From the NCBI GenBank assembly GCA_012511995.1, contig JAAZFA010000179.1, forward strand, positions 1 to 8,785: a stretch of DNA of 8,785 nt. Direction: 5' to 3'. Origin of the DNA: Thermoproteota archaeon (GTDB lineage: Archaea > Thermoproteota > Bathyarchaeia > Bathyarchaeales > Bathycorpusculaceae). Positions 1 to 6,474 of this stretch are shown piece after piece (within the stretch, counting starts at the first letter, position 1; each line of letters begins with the position of its first letter). The notes beneath the pieces were generated by a model. It did not search any database. It was not told the origin of the DNA and worked only from the letters and a program-made list of their open reading frames with translations. The translations under genes were made by a program, and so were the position numbers.

Positions 1-1
1 A

Positions 2-445
2 CCATTAACGATAAGCCTATCACAAACGTCAAATTCTAACATCACTCTAAAAAGTGCAAACATAACTAGAGGAGATACTTTAACAATAAACGTAGACTTG
101 CTTCTTAGCACCAAACGAACCGAGCAAAATGTACCATTATACCTCTCAGTAACCGCTTTTGAAAACAAACCTGTTTCAAAAATCATCACTTCGGCTCCAG
201 CCCCTTACCCGTTTCTACCTTGGCAAGGTCACGAAGACTCACCCGACATGACAAAGCCGTTTGAAGCAAGCTTTAGCCCTAACCCCATAAACTTAAAACC
301 AAGTCAAAAAACATCCACAACACTAACAATAACTACGCTAGATGACGCTCAACTCGGAACCTACACTCTAATGGTTGAGTTAGGCGAATGGAAAGTAACG
401 GGTATAGGCGGCGCTCTTTTCCATTTAACAGTCATCCCGAACTAA
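2..445 (+). CDS. C-terminal fragment of a beta-rich, probably secreted protein (5' end outside the window)
   Basis: The reading frame is open from base 2 to the TAA at 443-445, giving 147 residues with no upstream stop. The TTG at 98 is an internal codon, not a convincing start, so this is the 3' end of a longer gene. The part before it is Thr/Ser/Asn-rich with alternating hydrophobic residues (for example NITRGDTLTINVDL), typical of beta strands. Near the C-terminus, SPNPINLKPSQKTSTTLTI followed by GTYTLMVE resembles the NEW3/Ig-like beta-sandwich modules common in archaeal exported proteins (residues P, G/S, T-L-T-I and G-T-Y). No transmembrane segment or sorting signal is visible in this part; any signal peptide would lie upstream. 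It ends in a short LTVIPN strand. Function unknown; the extracellular placement is inferred from composition. Confidence 0.6.
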   Translation, partial: PLTISLSQTSNSNITLKSANITRGDTLTINVDLLLSTKRTEQNVPLYLSVTAFENKPVSKIITSAPAPYPFLPWQGHEDSPDMTKPFEASFSPNPINLKPSQKTSTTLTITTLDDAQLGTYTLMVELGEWKVTGIGGALFHLTVIPN

Positions 446-1222
446 ACACCTAATTTCTATTTAGCCAACCAGATTTTCGAAAACAACTTAACTACAAAGT
501 TTACAAATTTCTACTAACCACAACTATCTGAGCTTTTTACTAATTTAGGCGAACCGATTTTGCATAAACTAAATCTACGTAAAATTGCCAGCACTACTGA
601 AGCCACTAAGACTCCTGAAGAACGTTGAAGTCTCATAAGCTGGACATAACGTTTGAAGCTTCAATGATGCTAAAACCTTCTTTGCAACCGAAAACAAAAC
701 TCACCAACACACATGGGGGGTATTGACAAGCTGGCAAGCAATATGCTCTGACACTTTCAACGACGAGTTATACGACTCAGCTCACAAACAGAGTTTGGCA
801 GAATATGCAAATGCGCTGATATACCTGGCTCTAAGCCTAAAGGGGATTGGAAAGCCACAAGCCTAAACGAATACCGCTTCATCCTTGAACACATAACCCC
901 CTACATAACCCCAGAACACAAACGAAGGGTTGTCCTGCTTCTGTTTAATTTTTTGTACTGGGCGTTGAATTGGAAACCTCACAATTCGCCAAACTATGCA
1001 TAATAACAGGTACACTCCTAACCAACAACGACTCAACACCCGTTAATCTGTCAATGACTCTGGACTCATGGAACCCACAAGACGCTGCAAAACTATCGCT
1101 TTTCATGCAACCAAACGAGCCTCTAAACTTCAGTAACCATGACAAAAATTATTGAAAAAATAAGATATGAAGCGAAGCGTTATTTGTACGAGGATATCAA
1201 TTTGGATAAATGGTTTTACAAG
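446..1222. other. Gene-free stretch with decayed coding remnants
   Basis: No intact gene with a start, SD site and family match is visible. Several short frames are open and overlap. Frame 657-866 (+) reads 69 codons, including the protein-like DELYDSAHKQSLAEYANAL. Frame 752-1003 (+) reads 83 codons, including EYRFILEHITPYITPEHK and VVLLLFNFLYWALN. A third, 949-1155, is listed separately. None begins with a supported start codon and I recognise no family in the first two. The run of protein-like pieces in different frames is what an old, frameshifted gene leaves, but composition alone could also produce it. Confidence 0.45.
949..1155 (+). pseudogene. Possible remnant of an exported-protein beta domain
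   Basis: After a stop at 946-948 the frame is open to the TGA at 1153-1155. It encodes a segment containing ITGTLLTNNDSTPVNLSMTL followed by DSWNPQDAAKLSL. This looks like the beta-sandwich segment in many TACK exported proteins, in which 'N.G..P..LS' strands are followed by a W-N-P-x-x-A motif and then an S-W-N-Y strand. Here the expected strand after A-x-x is lost, consistent with a frameshift near 1090. The only in-frame starts are the TTG at 970 and later codons, and no SD site precedes them. It may belong with the beta-rich fragment at the left edge. The family resemblance is from memory and is tentative. Confidence 0.3.
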
Positions 1223-1232
1223 TTATTTATAT
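1223..1232 (+). promoter_or_regulatory. TATA-like box for the Sm-like gene
   Basis: TTATTTATAT lies about 56-65 bases before the TTG start. Archaeal transcription would begin about 25 bases downstream, near 1253-1257, giving a leader of roughly 30 bases that carries the SD site at 1272-1278. No TSS is visible in sequence, so this is inferred from spacing. Confidence 0.45.
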
Positions 1233-1271
1233 CAAGATTAAATAGTTGGATTACAATCAAATGTAACAATA

Positions 1272-1278
1272 AAGGAGA
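1272..1278 (+). promoter_or_regulatory. Ribosome binding site that fixes the TTG start of the Sm-like gene
   Basis: AAGGAGA sits 9 bases before the TTG at 1288. It is the only good SD site here and no ATG or GTG lies between it and the conserved coding sequence, so it supports the non-ATG start. Confidence 0.7.
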
Positions 1279-1287
1279 AATCAAAAG

Positions 1288-1707
1288 TTGTCTGTAGCGC
1301 AAAGAAAATACTTTACAGAAGTGGCAGCGTTAGCAGATAAAACTGTAGCTGTTGTCACAACCAACGGAAAAATCTACAATGGTACCCTTATCGGAATTAA
1401 CCCCGACAATTTGAGCCTAAGTTTAGCGGATGCAACCGAAAGCGGTAAACAACTTCATCGTATAATCCTAAACGGAGCCATAGTTGCACAAATATCCACT
1501 GCTGAGAAACCATTCGACCTTAAATCACTTGCAGGTCGACTAGAAAAAGTCTTCCCTACCATGGTTAAACTCTATGAAGACCAAGGCTTCATCTGGGTAA
1601 TGGATAAAGTTAAACTAACAGAGAAAGGCGTCGTGGAAGGTTCCGGACCAGCTGCGGATCGAGTGCAAAAGGTCTATGAAACCTTCATGAGTGAAGCAAA
1701 AGCATAA
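1288..1707 (+). CDS. Sm-like (LSm/SmAP) RNA-binding protein with C-terminal extension, SmAP3-like
   Basis: A 139-residue protein. Residues about 19-50 form the Sm1 motif (N-G-K-I-Y-N-G-T-L-x-G, then N-P-D-N-L-S-L-x-L-A-D-A). Residues 58-71 form Sm2, with LNG where most Lsm proteins have IRG. Sm-like proteins assemble into rings that bind U-rich RNA in the cytoplasm and act in RNA turnover and tRNA-related processing. Classic archaeal SmAP1/2 are only about 75-90 residues; this one has some 65 more (73-139), with a helix-rich piece and a strand-like GFIWVMDKVKLT, as in the two-domain SmAP3 type. The start is TTG, chosen for the SD site 9 bases upstream. It is convergent with the PAC2 gene, with 10 bases between stops. 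Assignment to the Sm fold is secure; the SmAP3 subtype rests on length and layout. Confidence 0.85.
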   Translation: MSVAQRKYFTEVAALADKTVAVVTTNGKIYNGTLIGINPDNLSLSLADATESGKQLHRIILNGAIVAQISTAEKPFDLKSLAGRLEKVFPTMVKLYEDQGFIWVMDKVKLTEKGVVEGSGPAADRVQKVYETFMSEAKA

Positions 1708-1717
1708 ACAAAAAGAA

Positions 1718-2470
1718 CTAGATAAACCAGCGCAGTTGCTGCTCCTCTTTCTTCTTTTCTTCTGCAATACTTCGAATAATACCAAAAGACTTTAACACTT
1801 TCTTGATTTCTTCACCGCTTTTATCAATTTCCGACAAGTCTACGTCGAACTTCAGGTATTTACCCAGTAAAATAAGTGCATGTTCTGCTGCGTTAATATC
1901 TGGATCCATGCCTAAAGTATCAACTAGTAATGAGAAACCTTTCAAATCACGAATACGAGCAAGCCCTACAGAAAGACCAGCTATGCCAAAGACGTTTCCA
2001 ACCATAACTTTAGTACCTAAATCCAGTGCTTCCTGCATCGTTTCAAGGTCAGTTGCAGTACTATAAACCGTGGGAATTGGAGCTACTTCATCTTTTTTAA
2101 AACCCCCAATTGAAATTACGAATTTACAACCTAAATCAATGCATATGTCAAGAATTTTACCGACTAATTCGTACTGCCCAACTGTTGTAAGCGCCTGTGT
2201 ATTACCATACCAAATAATGAGATCACGTCCACCTTGGGGATGCTTAGCATAGTAGAGCTCGTTTATCGGAGAGAGCGTCCCACCATCTTCAGTGGTTATC
2301 GCGAAATCTTGAAAGCTCGAAGAAAAAATCTGTGCAAACTTGACAGCTTTCAACATTTTTATCAGATGGAGCGCAGAAATGTTAGCTACAAATCCTATGC
2401 CAGGTAAGCCTTCGATTAGCACAGGGTCATTGAGTTGGGGTTTTTCGATTATATCGACTGAGCAGACCAT
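1718..2470 (-). CDS. PAC2-family proteasome assembly chaperone/activator homologue (PbaB-like, COG2047)
   Basis: A 250-residue protein. The PAC2 fold shows in the N-terminal GLPGIGFVANISA (residues 21-33), the VISIGGF strand (118-124), the NVFGIAGLSVGLA glycine loop (159-171) and LVDTLGMDPDINAAEHAL (182-199). Residues about 213-246 are charged and helical, probably coiled-coil. The protein ends in R-W-F-I, so its last three residues, W-F-I, resemble the HbYX tail with which proteasome activators dock into 20S alpha-ring pockets, with Phe in place of Tyr. Archaeal PAC2 homologues PbaA and PbaB are known to help proteasome assembly or act as activators; that role here is inferred. The ATG at 2470 is the natural start. 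No strong SD site precedes it, so the message may have a very short leader. It diverges from tgtA across about 270 bases. Confidence 0.88.
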   Translation of the reverse strand: MVCSVDIIEKPQLNDPVLIEGLPGIGFVANISALHLIKMLKAVKFAQIFSSSFQDFAITTEDGGTLSPINELYYAKHPQGGRDLIIWYGNTQALTTVGQYELVGKILDICIDLGCKFVISIGGFKKDEVAPIPTVYSTATDLETMQEALDLGTKVMVGNVFGIAGLSVGLARIRDLKGFSLLVDTLGMDPDINAAEHALILLGKYLKFDVDLSEIDKSGEEIKKVLKSFGIIRSIAEEKKKEEQQLRWFI

Positions 2471-2489
2471 ATTTTGGCACTTCTAGCGA

Positions 2490-2516
2490 GATATAGAGAA
2501 AACTTTACGATATAAG
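2490..2516 (-). promoter_or_regulatory. Candidate TATA boxes for the PAC2 gene
   Basis: On the minus strand, CTTATATC (2509-2516) lies about 42 bases before the ATG and CTATATC (2490-2496) about 23 bases before it. The first predicts a leader near 17 bases; the second predicts a nearly leaderless message, which would fit the lack of a clear SD site. I cannot choose between them from sequence. Confidence 0.35.
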
Positions 2517-2692
2517 TGTGCCTAACAAATAATGTATTGAATCATTTTGCCAATGAAGTTAATGGTCGCAGTCGTCGATTGAAGCTTAACCTAAACATTA
2601 AGCCCCAACAAATCTGTAATGTTTAAGCTTATAACCCTTTTAGCACCATAGTATTAATTATCCACAATATAGATCCCGCCTACAGGCATACA

Positions 2693-2703
2693 TTTTTTTA
2701 ATA
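2693..2703 (+). promoter_or_regulatory. TATA-like box for tgtA
   Basis: TTTTTTTAATA is placed so that transcription would start around 2723-2728. That is downstream of the GTG at 2711 but upstream of the ATG at 2744, which supports the ATG as the real start. A second AT-rich element (CTTATAAC, near 2628-2635) lies further upstream and has no obvious target. Confidence 0.4.
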
Positions 2704-2743
2704 CAATGGCGTGCATGTGTGTAGGTTCACATCCTTGACTGGC

Positions 2744-4372
2744 ATGTTTGAAATTAAAGAAAAAGACTTACTTGGTAGAATCGGAAAACTAAAAACCCGA
2801 ACCGCTACAATCGAGACTCCCTTACTGTTTCCAGTCATAAATCCTGTAAACCAACCAATACCATGTAAGCGACTCAAGGATGTATTCGGATGCCAAGCTA
2901 TAATTACAAATAGCTACATCAACAAAAAAAGATTCGGCGACAAAATAATCGAAATAGGCGGATTACACAAATTCCTCGATTATGACGGAGCAATAATGAC
3001 TGACTCCGGTGCATATCAAATCCTTGTTTACGGCGAAGTCGAAGTATCACAAAAAGAAATTGTTTCCTATCAAGAAAACATAGGTAGCGACATCGCAACC
3101 ATCCTAGACATACCTACTGGTTGGAAAGTCACCAAAGAACAAGCCGAAATCACCGTCGCAAAAACCATTCGTCGAGCTAAAGCTTTCTTCGACGTAAAAA
3201 CCCGCGATGACATCCTCTGGGTTGGACCAGTTCAGGGAGGGAGACACCTTGACCTAGTTGCATCTTCTGCCAAAGAAATGGGCAACCTACCTTTCCCTAT
3301 CCATGCGTTGGGAAGTCCAACAGAAGTTATGGAAAACTATCGTTATGACGTACTATCAGACATGATTTTAACCTGCAAAAAAGGCATCCCAATTGAACGC
3401 CCACTCCACCTGTTTGGTGCTGGACACCCATCAATGTTTGCACTTGCAGTATCCCTAGGTTGTGACCTCTTCGATTCAGCAGCTTACGCATTATACGCAC
3501 GTGAAGACCGGTACATGACAGAAAACGGCACATGGCGACTTGACCAAATGAGTTACTTCCCCTGCAGCTGCCCACAATGCTCATCCACAATACCCGCAGA
3601 TTTGCAAAGAAAACCTGCTAAAGAACGTGAAGTCTTTCTAGCAGAACACAACCTACATGTATGCATGGCTGAACTGAGACGCATCAAACAAGCAATCCAT
3701 GATGGCAGACTCTGGGAACACACCGAAATGCGCCTACACGCTCACCCAGCCCTCCTCTCAGCACTAAAACATGTACACAACAGTGAAAACTATATAGAAA
3801 AATTTAGTCCAAGATCCAAACCCAGCGGATTATTCTACTTCACCTCTATCGGCCTTGCAAGACCAGAAATCGTCCATTACCGAAATAACCTAAACAAGCG
3901 CTACACACCACCAAAAAAAGCACGAGTACTCTTACTTATCCCGCAAACCCGAAATAAACCATTCCACAAAGCACCCGAAATGAAGAAAATCCGTCGATTA
4001 CTCAGACAAGTCGGTAAAGAATCAGCAGCTAAAGTGCATGTCTGTGTTTACGCTGCTCCATTCGGCATCATACCCCTAGAACTTGACGAGGTTTACCCGC
4101 TATCTCAACATGAAATAACCCTACCACTCGACTACGAAACAATCCAATATGTTGCAAAACAAACAGCAAACTACATTGAACGCAGTAACTACCAAAGCGT
4201 CGTTTTGTTAAACGACCAAAAAATCTGGGGTAATACAATAAAAACAGCTGCTAAGCAAGCAAGTGACGCCAAATCTATACAATTCGCCTCACAAGATACC
4301 CACGTCGAGAGTACACGTGAAATGCTAAACCATCTAACAGACAACATATGCAAAGGATTAACAGAAAAATAA
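2744..4372 (+). CDS. tgtA: Archaeosine tRNA-guanine transglycosylase (ArcTGT)
   Basis: This enzyme swaps guanine-15 in the D-arm of tRNA for preQ0, the first tRNA-bound step of archaeosine synthesis. Read from the ATG at 2744 it has 542 residues. The frame also opens at a GTG at 2711, but MFEIKEKDLLGRIGKL is the usual family N-terminus and the extra 11 residues look non-native. The TIM-barrel domain (about 1-335) has the substrate loop MTDSGAYQ (Asp87), the QGGRH motif (Gln164 onward), LFGAGHP (224-230) and the nucleophile region CDLFDSAAY (Asp244). The zinc site is C-S-C-P-Q-C (Cys274, 276, 279) plus His302. After a linker, residues about 392-542 form the C1/C2 (DUF5591-like) part, with VYPLSQHEI. 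The protein stops before a recognisable PUA domain, while full-length archaeal enzymes run to about 580 residues. No SD site is obvious. It is followed by the PHP gene after 67 bases. Confidence 0.93.
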   Translation: MFEIKEKDLLGRIGKLKTRTATIETPLLFPVINPVNQPIPCKRLKDVFGCQAIITNSYINKKRFGDKIIEIGGLHKFLDYDGAIMTDSGAYQILVYGEVEVSQKEIVSYQENIGSDIATILDIPTGWKVTKEQAEITVAKTIRRAKAFFDVKTRDDILWVGPVQGGRHLDLVASSAKEMGNLPFPIHALGSPTEVMENYRYDVLSDMILTCKKGIPIERPLHLFGAGHPSMFALAVSLGCDLFDSAAYALYAREDRYMTENGTWRLDQMSYFPCSCPQCSSTIPADLQRKPAKEREVFLAEHNLHVCMAELRRIKQAIHDGRLWEHTEMRLHAHPALLSALKHVHNSENYIEKFSPRSKPSGLFYFTSIGLARPEIVHYRNNLNKRYTPPKKARVLLLIPQTRNKPFHKAPEMKKIRRLLRQVGKESAAKVHVCVYAAPFGIIPLELDEVYPLSQHEITLPLDYETIQYVAKQTANYIERSNYQSVVLLNDQKIWGNTIKTAAKQASDAKSIQFASQDTHVESTREMLNHLTDNICKGLTEK

Positions 4373-4408
4373 CAGAACACAATTCAATAAACTTGAAACT
4401 TCAAATAG

Positions 4409-4416
4409 TTTTTTTA
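4409..4416 (+). terminator. Oligo-T tract: tgtA terminator or PHP promoter
   Basis: Seven T residues followed by A lie 37 bases after the tgtA stop. Archaeal RNA polymerase can terminate on such oligo-T runs without a hairpin. The same TTTTTTTA is 24-31 bases before the PHP ATG, the place of a TATA box for a leaderless message. Both readings are open, and the element may do both jobs. Confidence 0.4.
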
Positions 4417-4418
4417 CC

Positions 4419-4439
4419 ACCTCGACCTATAGCCGAGGT
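4419..4439 (+). promoter_or_regulatory. Perfect hairpin abutting the PHP start codon
   Basis: ACCTCG (4419-4424) and CGAGGT (4434-4439) pair perfectly around a 9-base loop, and the right arm ends directly before the ATG at 4440. The right arm contains GAGGT, the SD core, but it is too close to the ATG for normal use. In RNA the hairpin would bury that motif and the start; in DNA it could be an operator. The pairing is seen directly; the regulatory role is inferred. Confidence 0.45.
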
Positions 4440-5069
4440 ATGAAACAGACAAAAGACAGTCGGATACACGCAGACTTACACATCCATACTGTTTATTCAG
4501 CAGACTCTGTTGTTCAACCAAAGATGCTAGTTGACATGCTAAACGCCCATAGCTTCATAAAAGTAATCGCAGTCACCGACCACGACAGTGTAAGAGCAAA
4601 TAAACCTACAATAGAATTAGCAAAGGCATATCCAGACATCTTAATCATCCCCGGCTGTGAAATCAGTACAGTAGAAGGCGACATGCTTGTTTTAGGAACC
4701 CACGAGTTGCCACCAAAACCCTGGACACCTGAGTCTGTAGCAGACTATGCACGCTCAATCGACGCTATATCCATAGTTGCCCATCCTTTCCGTTCTTATG
4801 GTATGGGCGAATACGCAAGAAAACTCAAAGTCAACGCCATAGAGGTCCTTAATGGAGGCACAAACAAAGAAGACAACAATAAAGCGAAAGAATTCGCAAA
4901 AGAAATTGGATTGCCTGGAACTGCCGGAAGTGACGCGCACCAAGTCTCAGAACTCTTTAGCGTTTACAACCAAATTGATGCAGCGATGAATGTCGATTCA
5001 ATATTAGCAGCGATAAAGAAAGGCATGGTTTCAACACACACCCAAACATCACCCTGCAATTTAACTTGA
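4440..5069 (+). CDS. PHP-domain metal-dependent phosphoesterase
   Basis: A 209-residue, single-domain member of the polymerase-and-histidinol-phosphatase superfamily. Its metal ligands are complete: ADLHIHT (His14, His16), TDHDS (Asp47, His48, Asp49), PGCEIS (Glu74), His88, VAHPF (His115), the E-V-L-N segment (Glu135) and the C-terminal GSDAH (Asp165, His167). Free-standing PHP proteins hydrolyse phosphoesters such as nucleoside 3',5'-bisphosphates, or act as 5'-3' nucleases (COG0613 type); the substrate here is unknown. The ATG at 4440 is the only start that keeps the ADLHIHT motif, and no in-frame ATG, GTG or TTG was found in the 60 bases before it. The GAGGT directly before it sits inside a hairpin. 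Lying between tgtA and an RNA nuclease gene on the same strand suggests, but does not show, an RNA-related role. Confidence 0.88.
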   Translation: MKQTKDSRIHADLHIHTVYSADSVVQPKMLVDMLNAHSFIKVIAVTDHDSVRANKPTIELAKAYPDILIIPGCEISTVEGDMLVLGTHELPPKPWTPESVADYARSIDAISIVAHPFRSYGMGEYARKLKVNAIEVLNGGTNKEDNNKAKEFAKEIGLPGTAGSDAHQVSELFSVYNQIDAAMNVDSILAAIKKGMVSTHTQTSPCNLT

Positions 5070-5153
5070 AGTTTATGGTTATCACGCTTAAAATAAATAC
5101 TCTAAAAGTAACAGTCAATGAAAATAATCTTCATCAAAAGCAACACTCGCAAT

Positions 5154-5164
5154 ACATTTTTAAA
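5154..5164 (+). promoter_or_regulatory. TATA-like box for the nuclease/protease operon
   Basis: ACATTTTTAAA lies about 46-56 bases before the TTG at 5210. Initiation about 25 bases downstream would leave a leader of roughly 25 bases with the SD site at 5196-5200. It gives the three-gene operon a promoter of its own, separate from the PHP gene. Confidence 0.4.
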
Positions 5165-5195
5165 ACACAATAAACTCCTTTTTATCAACTATTCC

Positions 5196-5200
5196 AAGGA
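5196..5200 (+). promoter_or_regulatory. Ribosome binding site that fixes the TTG start of the aCPSF2 gene
   Basis: AAGGA lies 9 bases before the TTG at 5210. It supports the non-ATG start and a protein beginning MQIEFLGGAREVG, the usual N-terminus for this family. Confidence 0.6.
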
Positions 5201-5209
5201 CTGATTTGT

Positions 5210-6466
5210 TTGCAGATTGAATTTTTAGGCGGCGCAAGGGAAGTAGGAAGACTAGGCATATCTGTCAAGTCATCCAAAAGCCAAGTTATTATCGATTACG
5301 GTGTTATGCTCGACAACGAACCAGGCTTCCCCATGCATGTACCTCCCAAAGACATCGACGGCCTCATCCTAACACACAGTCACCTCGACCACTCTGGAGC
5401 TTTACCAATATTCTACATCAACGACAAAAAACCACTCTACACCAATAAACTAAACCTCGAGTTATCCCAACTGTTAATCCAAGATTTCATACGCTTATCC
5501 AGCTATTATCTCCCATTCGAATACCTTGAACTTAAAACCATGATGCGCAACAATAAACACCTAGAATTTAACCAAGAACAAACCATTGGTGACATGAAAA
5601 TCACACTAGTTAACGCAGGCCACACACCAGGCTCCGTATCAGTCATAATTGAAGCAGATGGAAAACGATTCCTCTATACAGGCGACTTCAACACCGAAGA
5701 AAGCATGCTTCTAGACGGCGCCACGATGGATTACGGAGACATCGACGCAGTCGCCATTGAAAGCACATACGCCGACAGCGACCACACTGAACGTAAAAAG
5801 CTTGAACACCAATTTGTCGAAGCATGCAATGCAGTAGTTGAAGTCGGCGGAACAGTTTTAGTCCCCGCATTTGGCGTTGGCCGCTCACAAGAAATTGCCT
5901 GCGTGTTAGCCGCAAACCATTTTGAACACTCCATTACCCTCGACGGCATGGCAAGAGAAGCTAGCCGAATAATAATGAACTACAAAGAATTCCTAAAAGA
6001 CCCCAAACTTTTCATGAACGCCATGCATAGTTGCGATTGGGTAGAAGGTTGGCGTGATAGGCGTAAAGCACTTAAAAACCCCGGTGTCATCATATCCACT
6101 GCAGGCATGCTTAAAGGTGGACCAGCCGCTTTTTACCTCTCAAAACTAGGCAAAAAATCAATAAACGCTGTTTACCTTATTAGCTACCAGATCCCTGGAA
6201 CTCCTGGACGAGAACTTATGGAAAAAGGTGTTTGTACTATAGATGGAAAGGTTAAAAAAATCAAATCAGCATACCGTCACTTTGACTTCTCAAGCCACTG
6301 TGGAGCCTCTCAACTTAAAGAAGCCTTAGTTAAACTTGGCGGAAAACCAAAAGCCTTCATGATTCATGGCGCCGAAGGTAACTGCGAACGTTTTGCAGAC
6401 TGGGCAAAAACCGAGTTAGATTTAGACGCAGTCGCTCCACGAACCGGTGAAGTATACCAAATTTAG
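5210..6466 (+). CDS. Beta-CASP metallo-beta-lactamase ribonuclease, archaeal CPSF2 type (aCPSF2)
   Basis: A 418-residue zinc-dependent RNase of the CPSF73/RNase J superfamily. The metallo-beta-lactamase motifs are complete: Asp29 (IIDYG), HSHLDH (His56, His58, Asp60, His61), His138 (AGHTPGS) and Asp159 (TGDF). The beta-CASP motifs follow: A = Glu184 (ESTY), B = His363 (FSSH), C = His386 (IHGAEGN). The protein starts directly at the lactamase fold, so it lacks the N-terminal KH domains of aCPSF1, and its length fits aCPSF2. Such enzymes cut or trim RNA in the cytoplasm; whether this one is an endo- or exonuclease is not readable here. It starts with TTG behind AAGGA. It is the first gene of a tight operon, with archaemetzincin 8 bases downstream. 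Confidence 0.92.
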   Translation: MQIEFLGGAREVGRLGISVKSSKSQVIIDYGVMLDNEPGFPMHVPPKDIDGLILTHSHLDHSGALPIFYINDKKPLYTNKLNLELSQLLIQDFIRLSSYYLPFEYLELKTMMRNNKHLEFNQEQTIGDMKITLVNAGHTPGSVSVIIEADGKRFLYTGDFNTEESMLLDGATMDYGDIDAVAIESTYADSDHTERKKLEHQFVEACNAVVEVGGTVLVPAFGVGRSQEIACVLAANHFEHSITLDGMAREASRIIMNYKEFLKDPKLFMNAMHSCDWVEGWRDRRKALKNPGVIISTAGMLKGGPAAFYLSKLGKKSINAVYLISYQIPGTPGRELMEKGVCTIDGKVKKIKSAYRHFDFSSHCGASQLKEALVKLGGKPKAFMIHGAEGNCERFADWAKTELDLDAVAPRTGEVYQI

Positions 6467-6468
6467 GA
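6465..6468 (+). promoter_or_regulatory. Ribosome binding site for archaemetzincin overlapping the upstream stop
   Basis: AGGA begins within the TAG that ends the nuclease gene and is 6 bases before the ATG at 6475, so translation of the two genes is probably coupled. Confidence 0.5.
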
Positions 6469-6474
6469 ATAAGA

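Noticed and set aside
621..660. Near-repeat AACGTTGAAG / AACGTTTGAAG, 28 bases apart
   Set aside because: Only two imperfect short copies, with no array structure or regular spacing; chance is enough to explain it.
945..1145. Open minus-strand frame of 66 codons
   Set aside because: It is antisense to the decayed segment, shows no family motif and has no SD site; a shadow frame.
1735..1765. Pyrimidine-rich tract downstream of the Sm-like gene as a dedicated terminator
   Set aside because: It is simply the coding sequence for the Lys/Glu-rich helix of the PAC2 protein; it may help termination but cannot be called as a separate feature.
2620..2660. Possible small-RNA promoter (CTTATAAC followed by T-rich DNA) in the PAC2/tgtA intergenic region
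   Set aside because: No stable hairpin or terminator follows and no known RNA family is recognisable, so a separate RNA gene cannot be supported.
3327..3590. Minus-strand open frame inside tgtA
   Set aside because: It overlaps the conserved catalytic region of a clearly real gene and has a low-complexity, Cys/Arg-rich composition typical of antisense frames.
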